From positions 1,643,023 through 1,707,022 of the forward strand of contig NMRA01000002.1 of NCBI GenBank assembly GCA_002633005.1: 64,000 bases of DNA, written 5' to 3'. The notes below the pieces were generated by a model. It was given only the letters and a program-made list of their open reading frames with translations. It made no database searches and had not been told where the DNA came from. The translations under genes and the position numbers were made by a program. This DNA is from Phoronis australis (Eukaryota > Phoronida > Phoronidae). Positions 45,901 through 56,900 of this stretch are shown piece by piece (the first letter of the stretch is position 1; every line of letters starts with the position of its first letter).

Positions 45901-46091
45901 CAGTATCTTGTGCGCTGTCCCTTTAATTTAAATTAATTATTTGTAGGATAGCCTACCTGTTTGAGTCGAATCCACTATCTAAGACTGTGAGTTGGAGAGA
46001 ATGCCCTCCTTCATCGGAGTACACATTTCTGCCACAGTGGTACATCAATTCTTGGGAAACGGAAGGACAGGAAGATTCGGAATGTACATGA
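39976..46091 (+). CDS. DXO: Decapping and exoribonuclease protein DXO, complete
   Basis: Seven coding exons: 39976-40367, 40967-41190, 41593-41688, 42640-42745, 43624-43759, 45290-45375 and 45947-46091. Phases agree and give 394 residues (human about 396). The enzyme removes incomplete or NAD caps from RNA and degrades the body 5' to 3', for mRNA cap quality control. Family marks are FPFFREPKEIGNFSLD, SWRGLLTRLLCTPYE, GYKFEQY (196-202), GAEVDC (240-245), ELKTS (255-259), WWTQSFLAGIPRIVCGFRD, WDPSVCYNFCNKFLSF and FLPQWYI. The acidic metal ligands expected in the KFEQ, EVDC and ELK motifs are all present (E200, E242, D244, E255). A GTG-initiated extension exists upstream but the ATG at 39976 fits. 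The KRRIDND/EKRAK start suggests a nuclear signal. Candidate poly(A) signal at 46938-46943. Confidence 0.96.
41689..42639. other. DXO intron 3
   Basis: About 950 bp, AT-rich with GT and AG ends. Nothing else recognised. Confidence 0.55.
43760..45289. other. DXO intron 5
   Basis: About 1.5 kb. Contains an open frame at 44103-44408 with no signature; not called as a gene. Confidence 0.55.
45640..45820. repeat. TTCCTCTT-rich dispersed repeat, copy 2 (inverted)
   Basis: AAGAGGAAA motifs recur after TTTGCATGAATGAAGTCAAA; this is the reverse complement of the arrangement at 28785-28935. It lies in the last DXO intron, about 125 bp before the final exon. Confidence 0.7.
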
Positions 46092-46939
46092 AAATTTGAC
46101 AAATCTGTTTAGCATTCCTATTACATGGCCATCACTCATATGCTGTCGAAGTCCACAAGTGATGTATTGCCCAGTACCTATATCAAAAATAATGGCTTTT
46201 TCAAAGAGAATTTTCGGCTTCGGTGTTTCGCATATTAGTAGTGCAAGCAGCTTTTCATTGTTTTTGTGTTTGAGAGTATTTTGTCCATTCATAGTACTGT
46301 TTATTTCTGTTGGTGTTGAATTGAAGTACATGTCCACATCTACTATAATTTTACTTATTAAAAATTAAAAATTCTTTCCTTGGTTTTACTAGATTCACAT
46401 GGCTTTCAAAGGTCTCTTGTGTTGTTACTCTGAAGACAAAACGTGATCCAAAATATTGACATTTTACTATTTCTTTCATTGTTTCCTTTCTCATGCGACC
46501 ATAAACATCAGTCAATTAGTACGCACGACTGACCCCTAGTGGTAAGATCATCCATGCATGAACGAACATTCTGCAAAGTGAAACAAGCACATTTACAAAG
46601 TTGTGCATACAAGAAGGCATCTTATCCCACAAAACAACCATGCATTTGCATACCAGGATTTGGTAACAATCAAAACACGTGCAACTGTGCGTATGAATCT
46701 TTTTTTGCATTTTAGCCAAATGCAAGGCTAGATTTATGATACATCAAAGCTGTGCATTCAATCTATAGACCTTAACAGACATAGCCAATCAAGGGGTTGG
46801 TTTGTAGATGTTACAAAAGGGGGCAGCACTGGTCTTTGGACCCATGTGACCAGTCAAACACTTTATGTTATAAAAAACAAACGTCTGATGCACAATCAAA
46901 CCATCTTTTCGTAAATTTCTAAGATGGTAGTCTTATGAA
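46092..46939. other. DXO 3' flank
   Basis: DXO 3' UTR followed by AT-rich sequence. AATAAA at 46938-46943 may end DXO. No gene recognised. Confidence 0.5.
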
Positions 46940-47290
46940 TAAAACTATATAGGCCGCATACTAACAGTATCTCATCATCAGTGGACTCGACAATCTTCAC
47001 AATGAAGTCCTTACACTGAAGTCCCCAGACTTCTGTGTAGAGTGACCTCAACAAAGTCCTCATAGTGAAGTCTCAGTCTGTCCAGAATGACCTCGAAATG
47101 TATTCGCAATGAAGCCACCAACTCCTTAGACTCCAGTAATCAGTTATACCCTGACATGTCAACAAAGTCTTTATAATGAAGTCTCCAGACAACTATGCAG
47201 AATCACCACAATAATGTATTAACAATGAAGCCTTCATAATGGAGTCCCTAGACACCAGTAATGAGTAATGTTAGCAATTGAAGTCCTGAT
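46940..47290. repeat. Degenerate tandem array with AATGAAGTC(T/C)CCAGAC motif
   Basis: AATGAAG(T/C)C recurs near 47001, 47109, 47175 and 47225, with related ATAGTGAAGTC and ATAATGGAGTC copies, spaced mostly 45-65 bp. It runs up to the PDRG1 stop codon at 47294, so it lies in that gene's 3' UTR. Confidence 0.6.
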
Positions 47291-47293
47291 ATG

Positions 47294-50200
47294 TCAGGTG
47301 GTCTCAACAGCTTTCAGTTCCTCAGCTGATAAAGGCTGCAGGTGGAATCCTTTGATCTTATCCTGATTTTGCAAGTCTCGTAGCTTATCCACCTTAGTTT
47401 TCAGACCAGTCCTTAAACTGTTTATTTCCTCGTCCAGCTGTTTCTGATCTACGAAGAGAAGACAAGTCTCTGTTGACAACGTTCTAGAGAAAATGAACAA
47501 TGAAACCATTTTAAAGAGCACAGTTCAGCTTTTTGACTCGAATATGTAAGTTACAACCAGGCCTTCATCTAAAGATAGTCCAGGGTATCTAAATACACAC
47601 CCTGACTGAAATTTTGACACTTTGTCAAGGACTTCCTGTTTCGCATTTGGACGGCCTGTTTCACATCTGCACGCTGAAGTAAAGTAAGTAAGTTAGAGTG
47701 TCTCTTCAACTCACCAGCAGCATCTCAGCAAGCTCATTGGCTTGTCAAGAATAAAAAAGCTGGTTTAGAAATGATGTAAGATACAAAACACTTTATCGCA
47801 GAGCCATGTCTCCACAGTAACAATAACTACACTATAACAGCAAATTGACTAGAGGTCATAAAAGGCTATCATGTGTTATTGATCATGGATGCCCTAAGGA
47901 ATTGAAAAACCCATTTTGGAACCCTATTTTTGAAATCCTGGACGAAACTCCGGTTGCGACACGTAATATCACAGGTCAAATGCCATTCAAAAGCTGCTCT
48001 AAGTGTGACATGGAAGTTGAGACATTTGTCTGGCATGTCAAAGGCTTCCAGGCTTTTATTCGATGCACACATAACCTGTCTGGAGGAAATCACAGACTGT
48101 ACAACTTTACCAGTTTTCCAATTTCCTGAGAAAAATAGGCAGATCGGATAACTTCACCCATGAGAAACCCCTCGGTGAGGGCTCCACATGATTCATAATC
48201 GGGTAATAGTTCAAAGGGCATTGGGCAATGTGCCACTTTTTAACATGTATCAACTCTGTGAAAATTACCATGAAGAAGTATAGTGTGGAGCAGAGTAACT
48301 AGTATATATGTCTCAGAATTTTATAAGGTGACAACTGTGTATCAGCTGTTACTAGATGAGTGAAAATCTCAAACGTTCACCAAGGTCACATACTTTTGGA
48401 AGGGGGGGGGGGCTCATTGAAGGAAAATGTGCTAGCAATATCAACATCGAATGCAGACCAAATTGTGCAGTAGTTTTAAGTTCATTTTGCAGTTACCGGT
48501 AAGCCAAAATGCACAGCAATAAATTATGCTCAGTTTCTCATAAAGCTTTGTTTTCCATCGACACTAGCTAACACTGCTCATTTTTAGAACCCTACAATTG
48601 TAAAAAAAACTGTATTGGGAGAGGCTGTTTGCAGAAATTTCCGGTAGACTGATTAGTAATTAGAAGTAACTACTCCCATATTGATACAACTGCATGAAGT
48701 ATGAACAGGAAAAGAAGTTCTAATATGGTAAAGTGTCATTAATTTAGAACGCATTGGTGTAACAGTGAACTTCGATCATTTCTAATATCAAGACAAAAAG
48801 AAGCAGCAAGAAAATATTTCAGTGATAATTGGCACAGTTTGTGGTGTAAACTGAATTCAACAAAAGCACAGTGGAATTTTGAACACCATAGCAATTTTTT
48901 GGAAATCAAAAAGTATGACAATTAGTTTTAAGAAACTTTAGTTAATTGCGAGTAAAACAGAGATGATAAGCTAATGACAAAGCGCTGAGAGTTTGCAGCA
49001 CCATTTTTGAAAACTATGGTTTGGGTTCATGTTATGGCGTGAAACCCTTTATTGATTTTTTAACACAAGTTATCGTTTGTAACTACACATGATAAACCAG
49101 GAAATTGAGTTAATTGATTGCCTCACCCTTGCTACCTCAATTTATTCCACTCTGAAGATTGTTATTTCAGATCGGCCTCATTAGCACTGCACTTTGGGAT
49201 GATAATGTACACAATTAATCAAAATAATGAAAGTCAATGCTGCAGCATTTCATTGTGACATCACAAAAATATTTTCAAGAGCAATCGACTGGTGAAAATC
49301 GTGCAAAAGTTACCTTTTTCCAGTAAGCCCTTTGTTTTGTCTTTATCAATCTTTAAGAACATATTTCCAAAGCAGACCCAGGCTTTTTTATTTGTGCTGT
49401 CCTTCTGAAGTGACCTGAAGTTAAACACTAGATGATTGGCAGATTCACTGTCAGACAAAAGAAACACAAGGAATGGTGAAATCTTCCCAGTTTAGGATGC
49501 AATATGGCCAGCAACTGGAAGTTATTTTAACATTGTTCCATGCAACATATATAGCACCAATGTTTTCCAAAGTTCAATTTTTGTACCACAGCTAGTACCT
49601 GAAAAACTGAGGACAATTACAATATTATTGAACCCCTTGAAATATGGAAAATGGCAATTGTGACAATTATTTTTGTCCAAAATTAGTGAGATTTCACTGT
49701 ATCTTCTCAAAATCAAAGCCCAAGGTTTAATCTCCAAACACAAACTCAACTCTGACTTGGATTCGAAACTTGAGCAATTATTTAATAAGTAGGTAAGCAT
49801 GATTCGTGTAAACATTTTCAAGTTTACTCGAAAAGTGTCTTGCAACTGGACAAAGTTAATTTATTAATCAAGTTTCAAGCAAAAATAAGATCCCAGATCC
49901 AGGAGTTGATTTCCTCATTTGGATTAATCAGAAAATCCTGAAAATAAATTAAGTTGCGAAATTGCAAAGGGAATTTAATATTTAGAATATCTGTAACATT
50001 TTATTCAAGAATTTGTGCTTAATGAACAAGTGGATCAATAGTTTTAAAATTAGTAACTATAGACTGTGTTTAAAAACTACTGTAATAGGACAGTCCCAGA
50101 TTACACACTGACATTTGGATCTTGCGGTATTTACCCAGAATGCTGCAACATCTGCCAAACAGTTTTCAAGCCTAGTTTTCACACCATTAGCATTTCTTGT

Positions 50201-50697
50201 GTTCTTTTTTGGTACCTTGTATTTGTTCAAGTTTTTCTTGACTTCCTTTTTATCTGTATTCGACTTTCCAATGCCAACGAAGCTTTACATTTATGCCGTA
50301 AGCTACAACACCAATGACTGAAAGTTGGATAAACTTGAGGACTATCCGTGGATGTGATATTTTCTGACATGATTCTTAGAATCAGCCTGACATTTCTAAT
50401 ACGAGACAAATGTAACGATGCATTTTCCTACCTTCAAGACAAATGAGATTTCTATCTAGTACCGTCAAATGAAGAAGTTCATGATAAATCAACGTTGATT
50501 TATCATGAACTTCTTCATTTGTGCGGCGATCGTCCAGTTTTTAATGACATTTATATCCTTACTGACCTTAAGGCCTCCCTTGTTTTATTCCTCTTCCTGT
50601 CAAGGTCAACTATTTGATGTTTATCAGCCAACACATCCTCAGCGGCGCCCTCTATCTGACCAAGGTGACTCAATACTTGTTGCATGTCACTGTCCAT
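47294..50697 (-). CDS. PDRG1: p53 and DNA damage-regulated protein 1 (PDRG1), complete
   Basis: Three coding exons in transcript order: 50697-50567, 49414-49314 and 47448-47294, joined in phases 2 and 1 to 128 residues (human 133). Family marks are AAEDVLADKHQIVDLDRKRN, WVCFGNMFLKI, QKQLDEEINSLRTGLK and KGFHLQPLSAEELKAVE. It is a small beta-type prefoldin-like protein: two coiled-coil helices around a short beta segment. Family members belong to the URI/R2TP prefoldin-like complex that helps assemble large complexes such as RNA polymerases. The start MDSDMQQ was chosen because coiled-coil homology begins there; an in-frame upstream codon adds 13 residues with no family match. Its start is 360 bp downstream of the GPANK1 stop, same strand. 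Intron 1 holds a perfect 56-bp palindrome. Confidence 0.93.
47449..49313. other. PDRG1 intron 2
   Basis: About 1.9 kb. Holds a diverged fragment of the GGATGCCCT dispersed repeat at about 47880-47950 and a G11 run at about 48404-48414. No other gene recognised. Confidence 0.55.
50466..50521. repeat. Perfect 56-bp palindrome
   Basis: CAAATGAAGAAGTTCATGAT continuing to ATCAAC at 50493 is followed immediately by its exact reverse complement, 28 + 28 bases with no spacer and no mismatch. It lies in PDRG1 intron 1, 46 bp past the exon 1 donor. Confidence 0.95.
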
Positions 50698-50979
50698 CTC
50701 ACTCACTGTCTTGGTTCTGTAATAGCAAGTCGCCAAACTTTTATTTTTTCAGCAAATCATATCAACCTTAATCGTTTGCATACAACAAGATCCCCGGCTT
50801 GCATGAATGACGTGCAGACTGTGTACGCATTGCTGATATTGCTGTGACGATGGTTATTACTTCCTGTGTAAAGTAGACATTGGCAAACATTCATCATTGT
50901 ACTTCGTACACACATCAACCATTAGAGTTCATGCATGAGGTTAGTCTTGAAAGTGAAGTCAGACTTCAAATCTTGTCTC

Positions 50980-51082
50980 ACAGCTCAAGAGTTCATGTGC
51001 TGTCTCATAGGTCATAGTTCATGTACTGCCCTGTAGGTCATAGTTTGTGTACTCTCTTATAGGTCAGAGTTCATATATTGCC
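50980..51082 (-). repeat. 26-bp tandem repeat overlapping the GPANK1 stop codon
   Basis: On the plus strand GGTCATAGTTCATGTACTGC with variants repeats about every 26 bp, roughly four units. The rightmost unit contains the last GPANK1 codons (QYMNSDL and TAA, on the minus strand); the other units lie in the 3' UTR. Confidence 0.85.
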
Positions 51083-52106
51083 TGAAATTACGTTCCCATT
51101 TCGCCTTCTTTGACAATGCTGCCTTCCTCTGCTTTTTGTTCAGGCTCCGTCGAGTCTCCACCCTTCCTGCTTCAACCTTCTGCTGCTCAACAGCACGCTT
51201 GTCATGAGCTCCAAAGTGAGTCACCTTAGGCCTGCATTCTGTGCCGGTACCCAGCCCTGCTCTGTTCCTTTTCAACACAGTTTTCACCGGGTACTTCTTC
51301 CCTTCTCCCGCAGGCCCCAGACCCTGCTCCTTGTCCCAGCCGCTTTTCACCATTAACTTGTAACCCACATTGCTCTCTGGTATATGGTACAGTGTAGACG
51401 GCATGTCTCGCTTTGTGTTCAGAAGGTGTACGGTTGATGTGTTATGAGCCTTCCGAGTCGTTTCAAGGAACTCTTGCTGGCAACTGACACAAAAGAACCT
51501 GTTTGTAGTGGGTTTAGTCGGCTGAGACTGATTCTGTTCCCTGCAACTCCCACTTTCAATCCTCTTCAGGTAGTTTATAACGCGTTCATGCTTAGTGCTC
51601 TGAGCTATACTCAGTGCCGTCTCCCCAGCGCAGTTCATGGCATATTGATTGATGCCCTTCTCCACCAGACATTTAACAATATGCAAATGCCCGGCATGTG
51701 CAGAACACATTAAAGCAGTCCAACCAAAGCCGTCGATGTAGTTGATATCTGCACCATCTTTTAAACACCTACTTAAAGCTGGCAAATCACCTTCTTGGGC
51801 ATACTTTAAATACTGCATATTCAATCTATCCAAGCGGCGGACTATAGATGGACTCGATTTAATGCTGGTGGATTTCTTAGACTTAACTTTAGCTTTTGAT
51901 TTATGTTGCTGACATAACGGTTCTGACGTCGATGGGGTCTCTGATATTACTGTCTCATAGAAGTCTCTAACCTCATTTCCATCGACGACAGGTGCCTTGG
52001 GGACATTCCTTGGCTCTGCTATCCACGATGAAGACTCACCGTCAGAGGACTTACCCCGTACAAATGTCACTGATTGTCGATATGCTCTGCCATGGTACTC
52101 ACTCAT
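51057..52106 (-). CDS. GPANK1: G-patch domain and ankyrin repeat-containing protein 1 (GPANK1), complete coding exon
   Basis: A single coding exon of 349 residues (human about 356). The start MSEYHGRAY at 52106 follows a stretch with a likely 5' UTR acceptor (minus-strand TTTGTTTTAG ending at 52141), so the longer open frame is leader sequence. Domains in order: acidic N-terminus with FYETVISE (49-56); basic KSKAKVKSKK stretch; ankyrin repeats at about 95-182 with GWTALMCSAHAGHLHIVKCL; a C2H2-type finger with C206, C209, H221 and H227; G-patch at about 248-286 (GWDKEQGLGPAGEG, VLKRNRAGLG); VTHFGAHD; and the conserved end WERNFRQYMNSDL. G-patch proteins usually bind RNA or activate DEAH helicases; the exact role of GPANK1 is not well defined. 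It is upstream of PDRG1 on the same strand. Confidence 0.95.
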   Translation of the reverse strand: MSEYHGRAYRQSVTFVRGKSSDGESSSWIAEPRNVPKAPVVDGNEVRDFYETVISETPSTSEPLCQQHKSKAKVKSKKSTSIKSSPSIVRRLDRLNMQYLKYAQEGDLPALSRCLKDGADINYIDGFGWTALMCSAHAGHLHIVKCLVEKGINQYAMNCAGETALSIAQSTKHERVINYLKRIESGSCREQNQSQPTKPTTNRFFCVSCQQEFLETTRKAHNTSTVHLLNTKRDMPSTLYHIPESNVGYKLMVKSGWDKEQGLGPAGEGKKYPVKTVLKRNRAGLGTGTECRPKVTHFGAHDKRAVEQQKVEAGRVETRRSLNKKQRKAALSKKAKWERNFRQYMNSDL

Positions 52107-52140
52107 TTCACAGCAACACAACACGTGAATTGCAAAATGT

Positions 52141-53093
52141 CTAAAACAAAACAAAATGTTAACTGTCACTATAAGAATTTTAGTTTTGAAACAAAATTTA
52201 TTTTGTTTAAAAGGTTGTCTCCGTGTCCTGTTTCTCACGTAATAAGGCCGATGCTATTTACCCATGAATTTGGCTAAACAAGTTGATTTTTGGTATTTAT
52301 CTAACGAGTTGGCCAAATATATGAGAGACGGTTTTTACTTGTTATTCCCTCGACAATGCAATCAGCATTTTCATTAGTAGACACTTCACACCTCTTCACA
52401 CTAATAATCAGATTTTCGCTATTCACCCAGCAAACTTCAAAGTTATAAGTCCAGATAACATCAAAACCGAGCAGCTCTAATAACCCAAATTTTGTTACCC
52501 ACCCCTACAACTTTAACCTCACTGTAACAACCTTCTGGACAAAATAAAACTTTTTTGTTATTTAACTAACTAGTTGGCCCAAAAATGAGTCGGTATCAAC
52601 CAGTCTTGACTACTACCAATATTTATAGATATAAAGACAGTTTAAAAAGCTAAATAAAGGTTACTTTTCTCTATTACTCGATGTGTAAATAGACAGGGCG
52701 TAGAAACATTAAGGCACTAGTACATGTAGATCGTAGTCTTGATTTAGAAACGCCGGCAATAACGGGCTTGTTTTATATTGGAGAAAACTGGTTCTCGAAT
52801 GTTCAGTTAAACCAGGGACTATTATATCTGAACAGTGCTGAAACAAATCCAAGCACGTATGCTTCTAAATTCCCGGCAAGGTATAATCCACTTAAGTCTA
52901 AACCCAAGTCACACAGACCACTGTCACAGAGCAGATACCAGCAGTTTGAACTACCGTGCCCATGGCGGGACCAAATTTCTGCGCTACAGCACAACGGTAT
53001 CGAGGTACCAAAATGAGAAAAATAGAAAACTACTTCAAAGTCGACTATCGATGGCTATGCCGGCTACTACTACAATGTCAGTGTCAGTGAGGT
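52141..53093. other. GPANK1 upstream region
   Basis: Should contain the GPANK1 leader exon and promoter; these cannot be placed with confidence. Open frames at 52768-53125 have no recognisable signature. Confidence 0.45.
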
Positions 53094-53157
53094 TGTGGAC
53101 CAAACTGATACCTGCGCCAAACTGAATTGGCTCACTTCAATTTGGTGTGGCTTGGTA

Positions 53158-53374
53158 AGCCAAACTGAAGCTACCGTAAGTTTCCAAGTTACTCACAGTG
53201 CTGTGGTTTATGGGTTTTTTAACAGTTATTTGAACTGAAATTGACGACAATGAGTACCCACGTATGCAGGCCATGAGGATAAATCACATTGGTTCTGATA
53301 ATCATTAAAACGCCCATAAACCATTGGCAGTGACTTGGAAACTTAATATGGTAACTTCAGTTTGGGATAATTGT
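53158..53374. mobile_element. Foldback MITE with CCAAACTGAAG ends
   Basis: The left arm CCAAACTGAAGCTACCGTAA with CAAGT and GTTTATGGG is repeated inverted as CCCATAAACC, CTTGGAAACTT and ACTTCAGTTTGG. Arms of about 55 bp enclose roughly 100 bp. Confidence 0.8.
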
Positions 53375-53973
53375 TTATAATATGACGACATTGACCCACA
53401 CAAATGATTTTGATATAGTCTGATTCCGCCTATCACTCCCATTCCAAAAATATAAATAAATGTGTCCCCTACCAAATTTCCTCACTACTTTATCACCAAA
53501 GTTCTGTTCACACTATTCCCCAGTTGACACCACCGTATTTGCTCAACTTAAGATTACAGCGACACCTGTTGCTAATAAATGAAATAGCATCGTCGATTCT
53601 GAATGGTGTTTGCTGGCGCGAGATTACCCCTAAAGTTTTCCTGAGATACCAGTAACATAGTGCAACAAGGGGCAGCATTTCAGTCTTTTCCATAAATCAT
53701 AGAAGTGTGATCATTTGACCCCTTTTCCACAAAATTCTCTAAAGTGACATCCTTTTCACGAATTTGGACCTCGAAAACTACCCTTCTTGGGGATTCTTTT
53801 TAGTGGATGCGTACCAGGGCCAACATAGGTATTCGAATCCTTGGTTCCCTAGTTCGGGCCCGGGATCAATGGGTCTCAGTCAGTTTGAACTTATGGAAGA
53901 GCGACGCTCTAAAGAATGTAGGCGCCTGTAGATTAGTTGAATTTTTGGCTGCCAGAAGACTCCTACCATTCAA

Positions 53974-56900
53974 CAGAAGTGGTCTTACAATACAACCTAC
54001 GTCACCCAATCCTGATCTCCTCAAAGGTGGATCTGCTGATGCAGCAAACCCAAATGAAACAGAGACATGATCTGAACAAAACAGAGTTACTGAGTCACAA
54101 CGTGATGCTAAAGAGTGCGTTACAATACTCAGGGATCCAATGACACAAAAGAGATACAGGATGGGGCCATGGGGCAAACTAGCTCTGAAAACGACCCACG
54201 AAGCAGTACGTTGCAACCAGCACCGCTTGGACCTGACTTTATTACGTTTATTACGATGATGAGCAGATCCCAATGAAACGAAAATACAACCAGAGCAAAA
54301 CTAGTAAAACAGTTATGTTTATTGAAGAAACATCATGTCCGCCAAGACTTTATACTAAAGACAATGCCTATGTAATATGATCTGATACTGTGGTAATTGA
54401 ATCTGATGGTGAAATGACCCATGCAAAAATGCGGAACTCCACTGATAATAATCATTGCAAGACAAAGAAGTTACCGAATTCGGTAAGAAGGCATCTGAAT
54501 TAGACTCTGAACTCAGAAAGAAAACAGAACAGCTATCATTCATAAAGTCTCACACTGCCAAGCTGGAACATCAGATAAATGAAATGGAAAAAACAATCAG
54601 GCTGATGACCATTCAGAACTTTCCAAGTCAAGTTAATGCAACTGACATACCCATGAGCAGTAACCATGGTAACAACAACTATGTCACATCAGCAGAGTTA
54701 AGATAGCAATGCTCGAGACCAGACTCGACCAATCAGAACGCAGGGTCACGGAATGCGACTATCATTGCAATGAACAATGGCCAATTAACTCATCAGTCTA
54801 GTCAACAACTTGAGTACACGGTTTCTGCTATTGGCGCAAAAGTCAAAAGACACATTTACCAAGTCATTGCTGTCTCCCAACCATATACACAAAGAAATCG
54901 ACATTACAATGATACGTTATCCTATGGCAATTACTGCAACCGCAATCCCAGTAACAGAATGAGTAATGCATTCCACCACCAATCTGGATTGTTCCAACAG
55001 GAAAGAAGTAGGAACTCTTCCAAAGTAACCTACAACAATACCAGTTATACCAACAATAGATTAACTCAATACCAACAGAAATAGAATAGACAGGAGAACG
55101 GAACGATTCATAAAGTTACAGATGGAGACGTAACTTGGAGACATCATTAAACTTATAATTGCCATACTAAATACAGGGACAAGGTGATTAGAGACCCAAG
55201 AAATGATGCAGTCCTGATCGACAGCCTGCATCCATACTCTGACTGTGATACAGAGATAAAGGGTATCGCTCAAACAGACCCTCTGATGCCTCGGCAGTAA
55301 CTGAACCACAAGATTTCTCAAACGATATAATCTACCTAATGAAGCTTGAGTGCCTAACACGATGAATACTCAGGAACTGAAAAGAATCATTGTCAGAGAG
55401 CATACGAAAGAGCCCTAGGCCCTGTGATCAACGACATTCTCCTAATGTGCCCACAGTTACCGAGTCTGACGAGGAGACCAGACAACATTCTAAAGGTTCC
55501 AATCTGTTTACGAACGAGGCCGTGCGACAGCCAAATGAGCTCAGAACCCAGATTAAATGCATACTCAGACTGTATCAATGTTAAGAACATATCTGCCAAC
55601 AGACTATATATACATGAAATGGCTAACCAAACTGGTGTTGCTTGCCTCCAGTAGCATTGGCTTTTTAACTACCAAACTCAATATCTTGACACCCTTCATA
55701 CAGATTTTATCATACCAAATATATTGATGATTTTGAACCAATACCTCCACTGCAAAAACCTACTAGAGGATATAGGGGTGTTAGTATTCTCTGCAATAAA
55801 ACCATCCTTAATGTCATCAAGCAACCAAGTGGTTCCAATAGAATTACTGTGACAGAACTAACACGTGTATCATTGGTGTCTACTGTCCGAGCAGAGGAAC
55901 TCGAAACACTGAGAATGAATTCATCTCCACTCTTGAAGAACTGATCGAGAGACAATAATAAAATTCTCATATTATAATTCTGTGCGGTGATTTCAACGCG
56001 TCGACGAGAATACGTGTCGGAGTAAAAAGAGATACTTATCTAATGGACTTCGTCAAAGAATGTAGTTTATATTCCACCACCATCACCAGACATCTTCTTC
56101 GCTACCAACGACAATTCACCACCACCAACAGACCACATATTTATCAACAATGCAGAATTCATTCTAGGGAAAGTCTGGATCACAATGACACTGTTAACAC
56201 TTCTGACCATAGAGCTAATTCTTATCTCTGTTGCTACAAAGTTTATATTGAAAAGACCATTGACACTCTTGTCAGGAACAGAAGTAAACCTGATTGGCCA
56301 AAGGGTGATATTCACCAATACTGTGAGCACATCTGTCTGCATCTTGGTGACCCAAGTGCACATGACTCGTCTGAAACCATGATTAAGGATATTGAGGAAG
56401 TCATGAAACCAACAGCTAATAATGCCATTCTTACCAGTAAACGCAAGGTTCCTGATAGATGCAAGATTACGGTCTTACCAGCTGATGTACTGGAAGCAAT
56501 CAAGCTGTCCAAACCAGCATTCTGGATATGGAAAGCAGCTGGACGTCCGAGCGACAAAAACGATGCGTTATATATCGAAAGAAAGCATGCGGAACAAGTT
56601 GTGATGAAGGTGCAGAGACAATCTGAGGCAAGGAAGAAGCCAGACAAAAATCATGGACGAGATGGCAGAGAGCAACAGAAATTCTGGCCGGTTCCATCGC
56701 TTAATCAACCATCAGAGAAAGACCAAATCCACTATGTTGTGCATATGCTTTGATGGGGGAAATACAGACAGACAATGGCAACATCAGTAATGGTTGGATC
56801 ACAATATTCTGGCAACCTAGCTACTCCAAAAAGAGACCCAAGATTTGAAACATTCCCAAATGGCATCTATGCTCCACTTGACAATGACCTTATCTTATGT

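Noticed and set aside
56043-56753. 236-residue open frame as a host gene
   Set aside because: It sits inside the dead LINE between endonuclease and reverse transcriptase remnants and lacks splice-supported partners.
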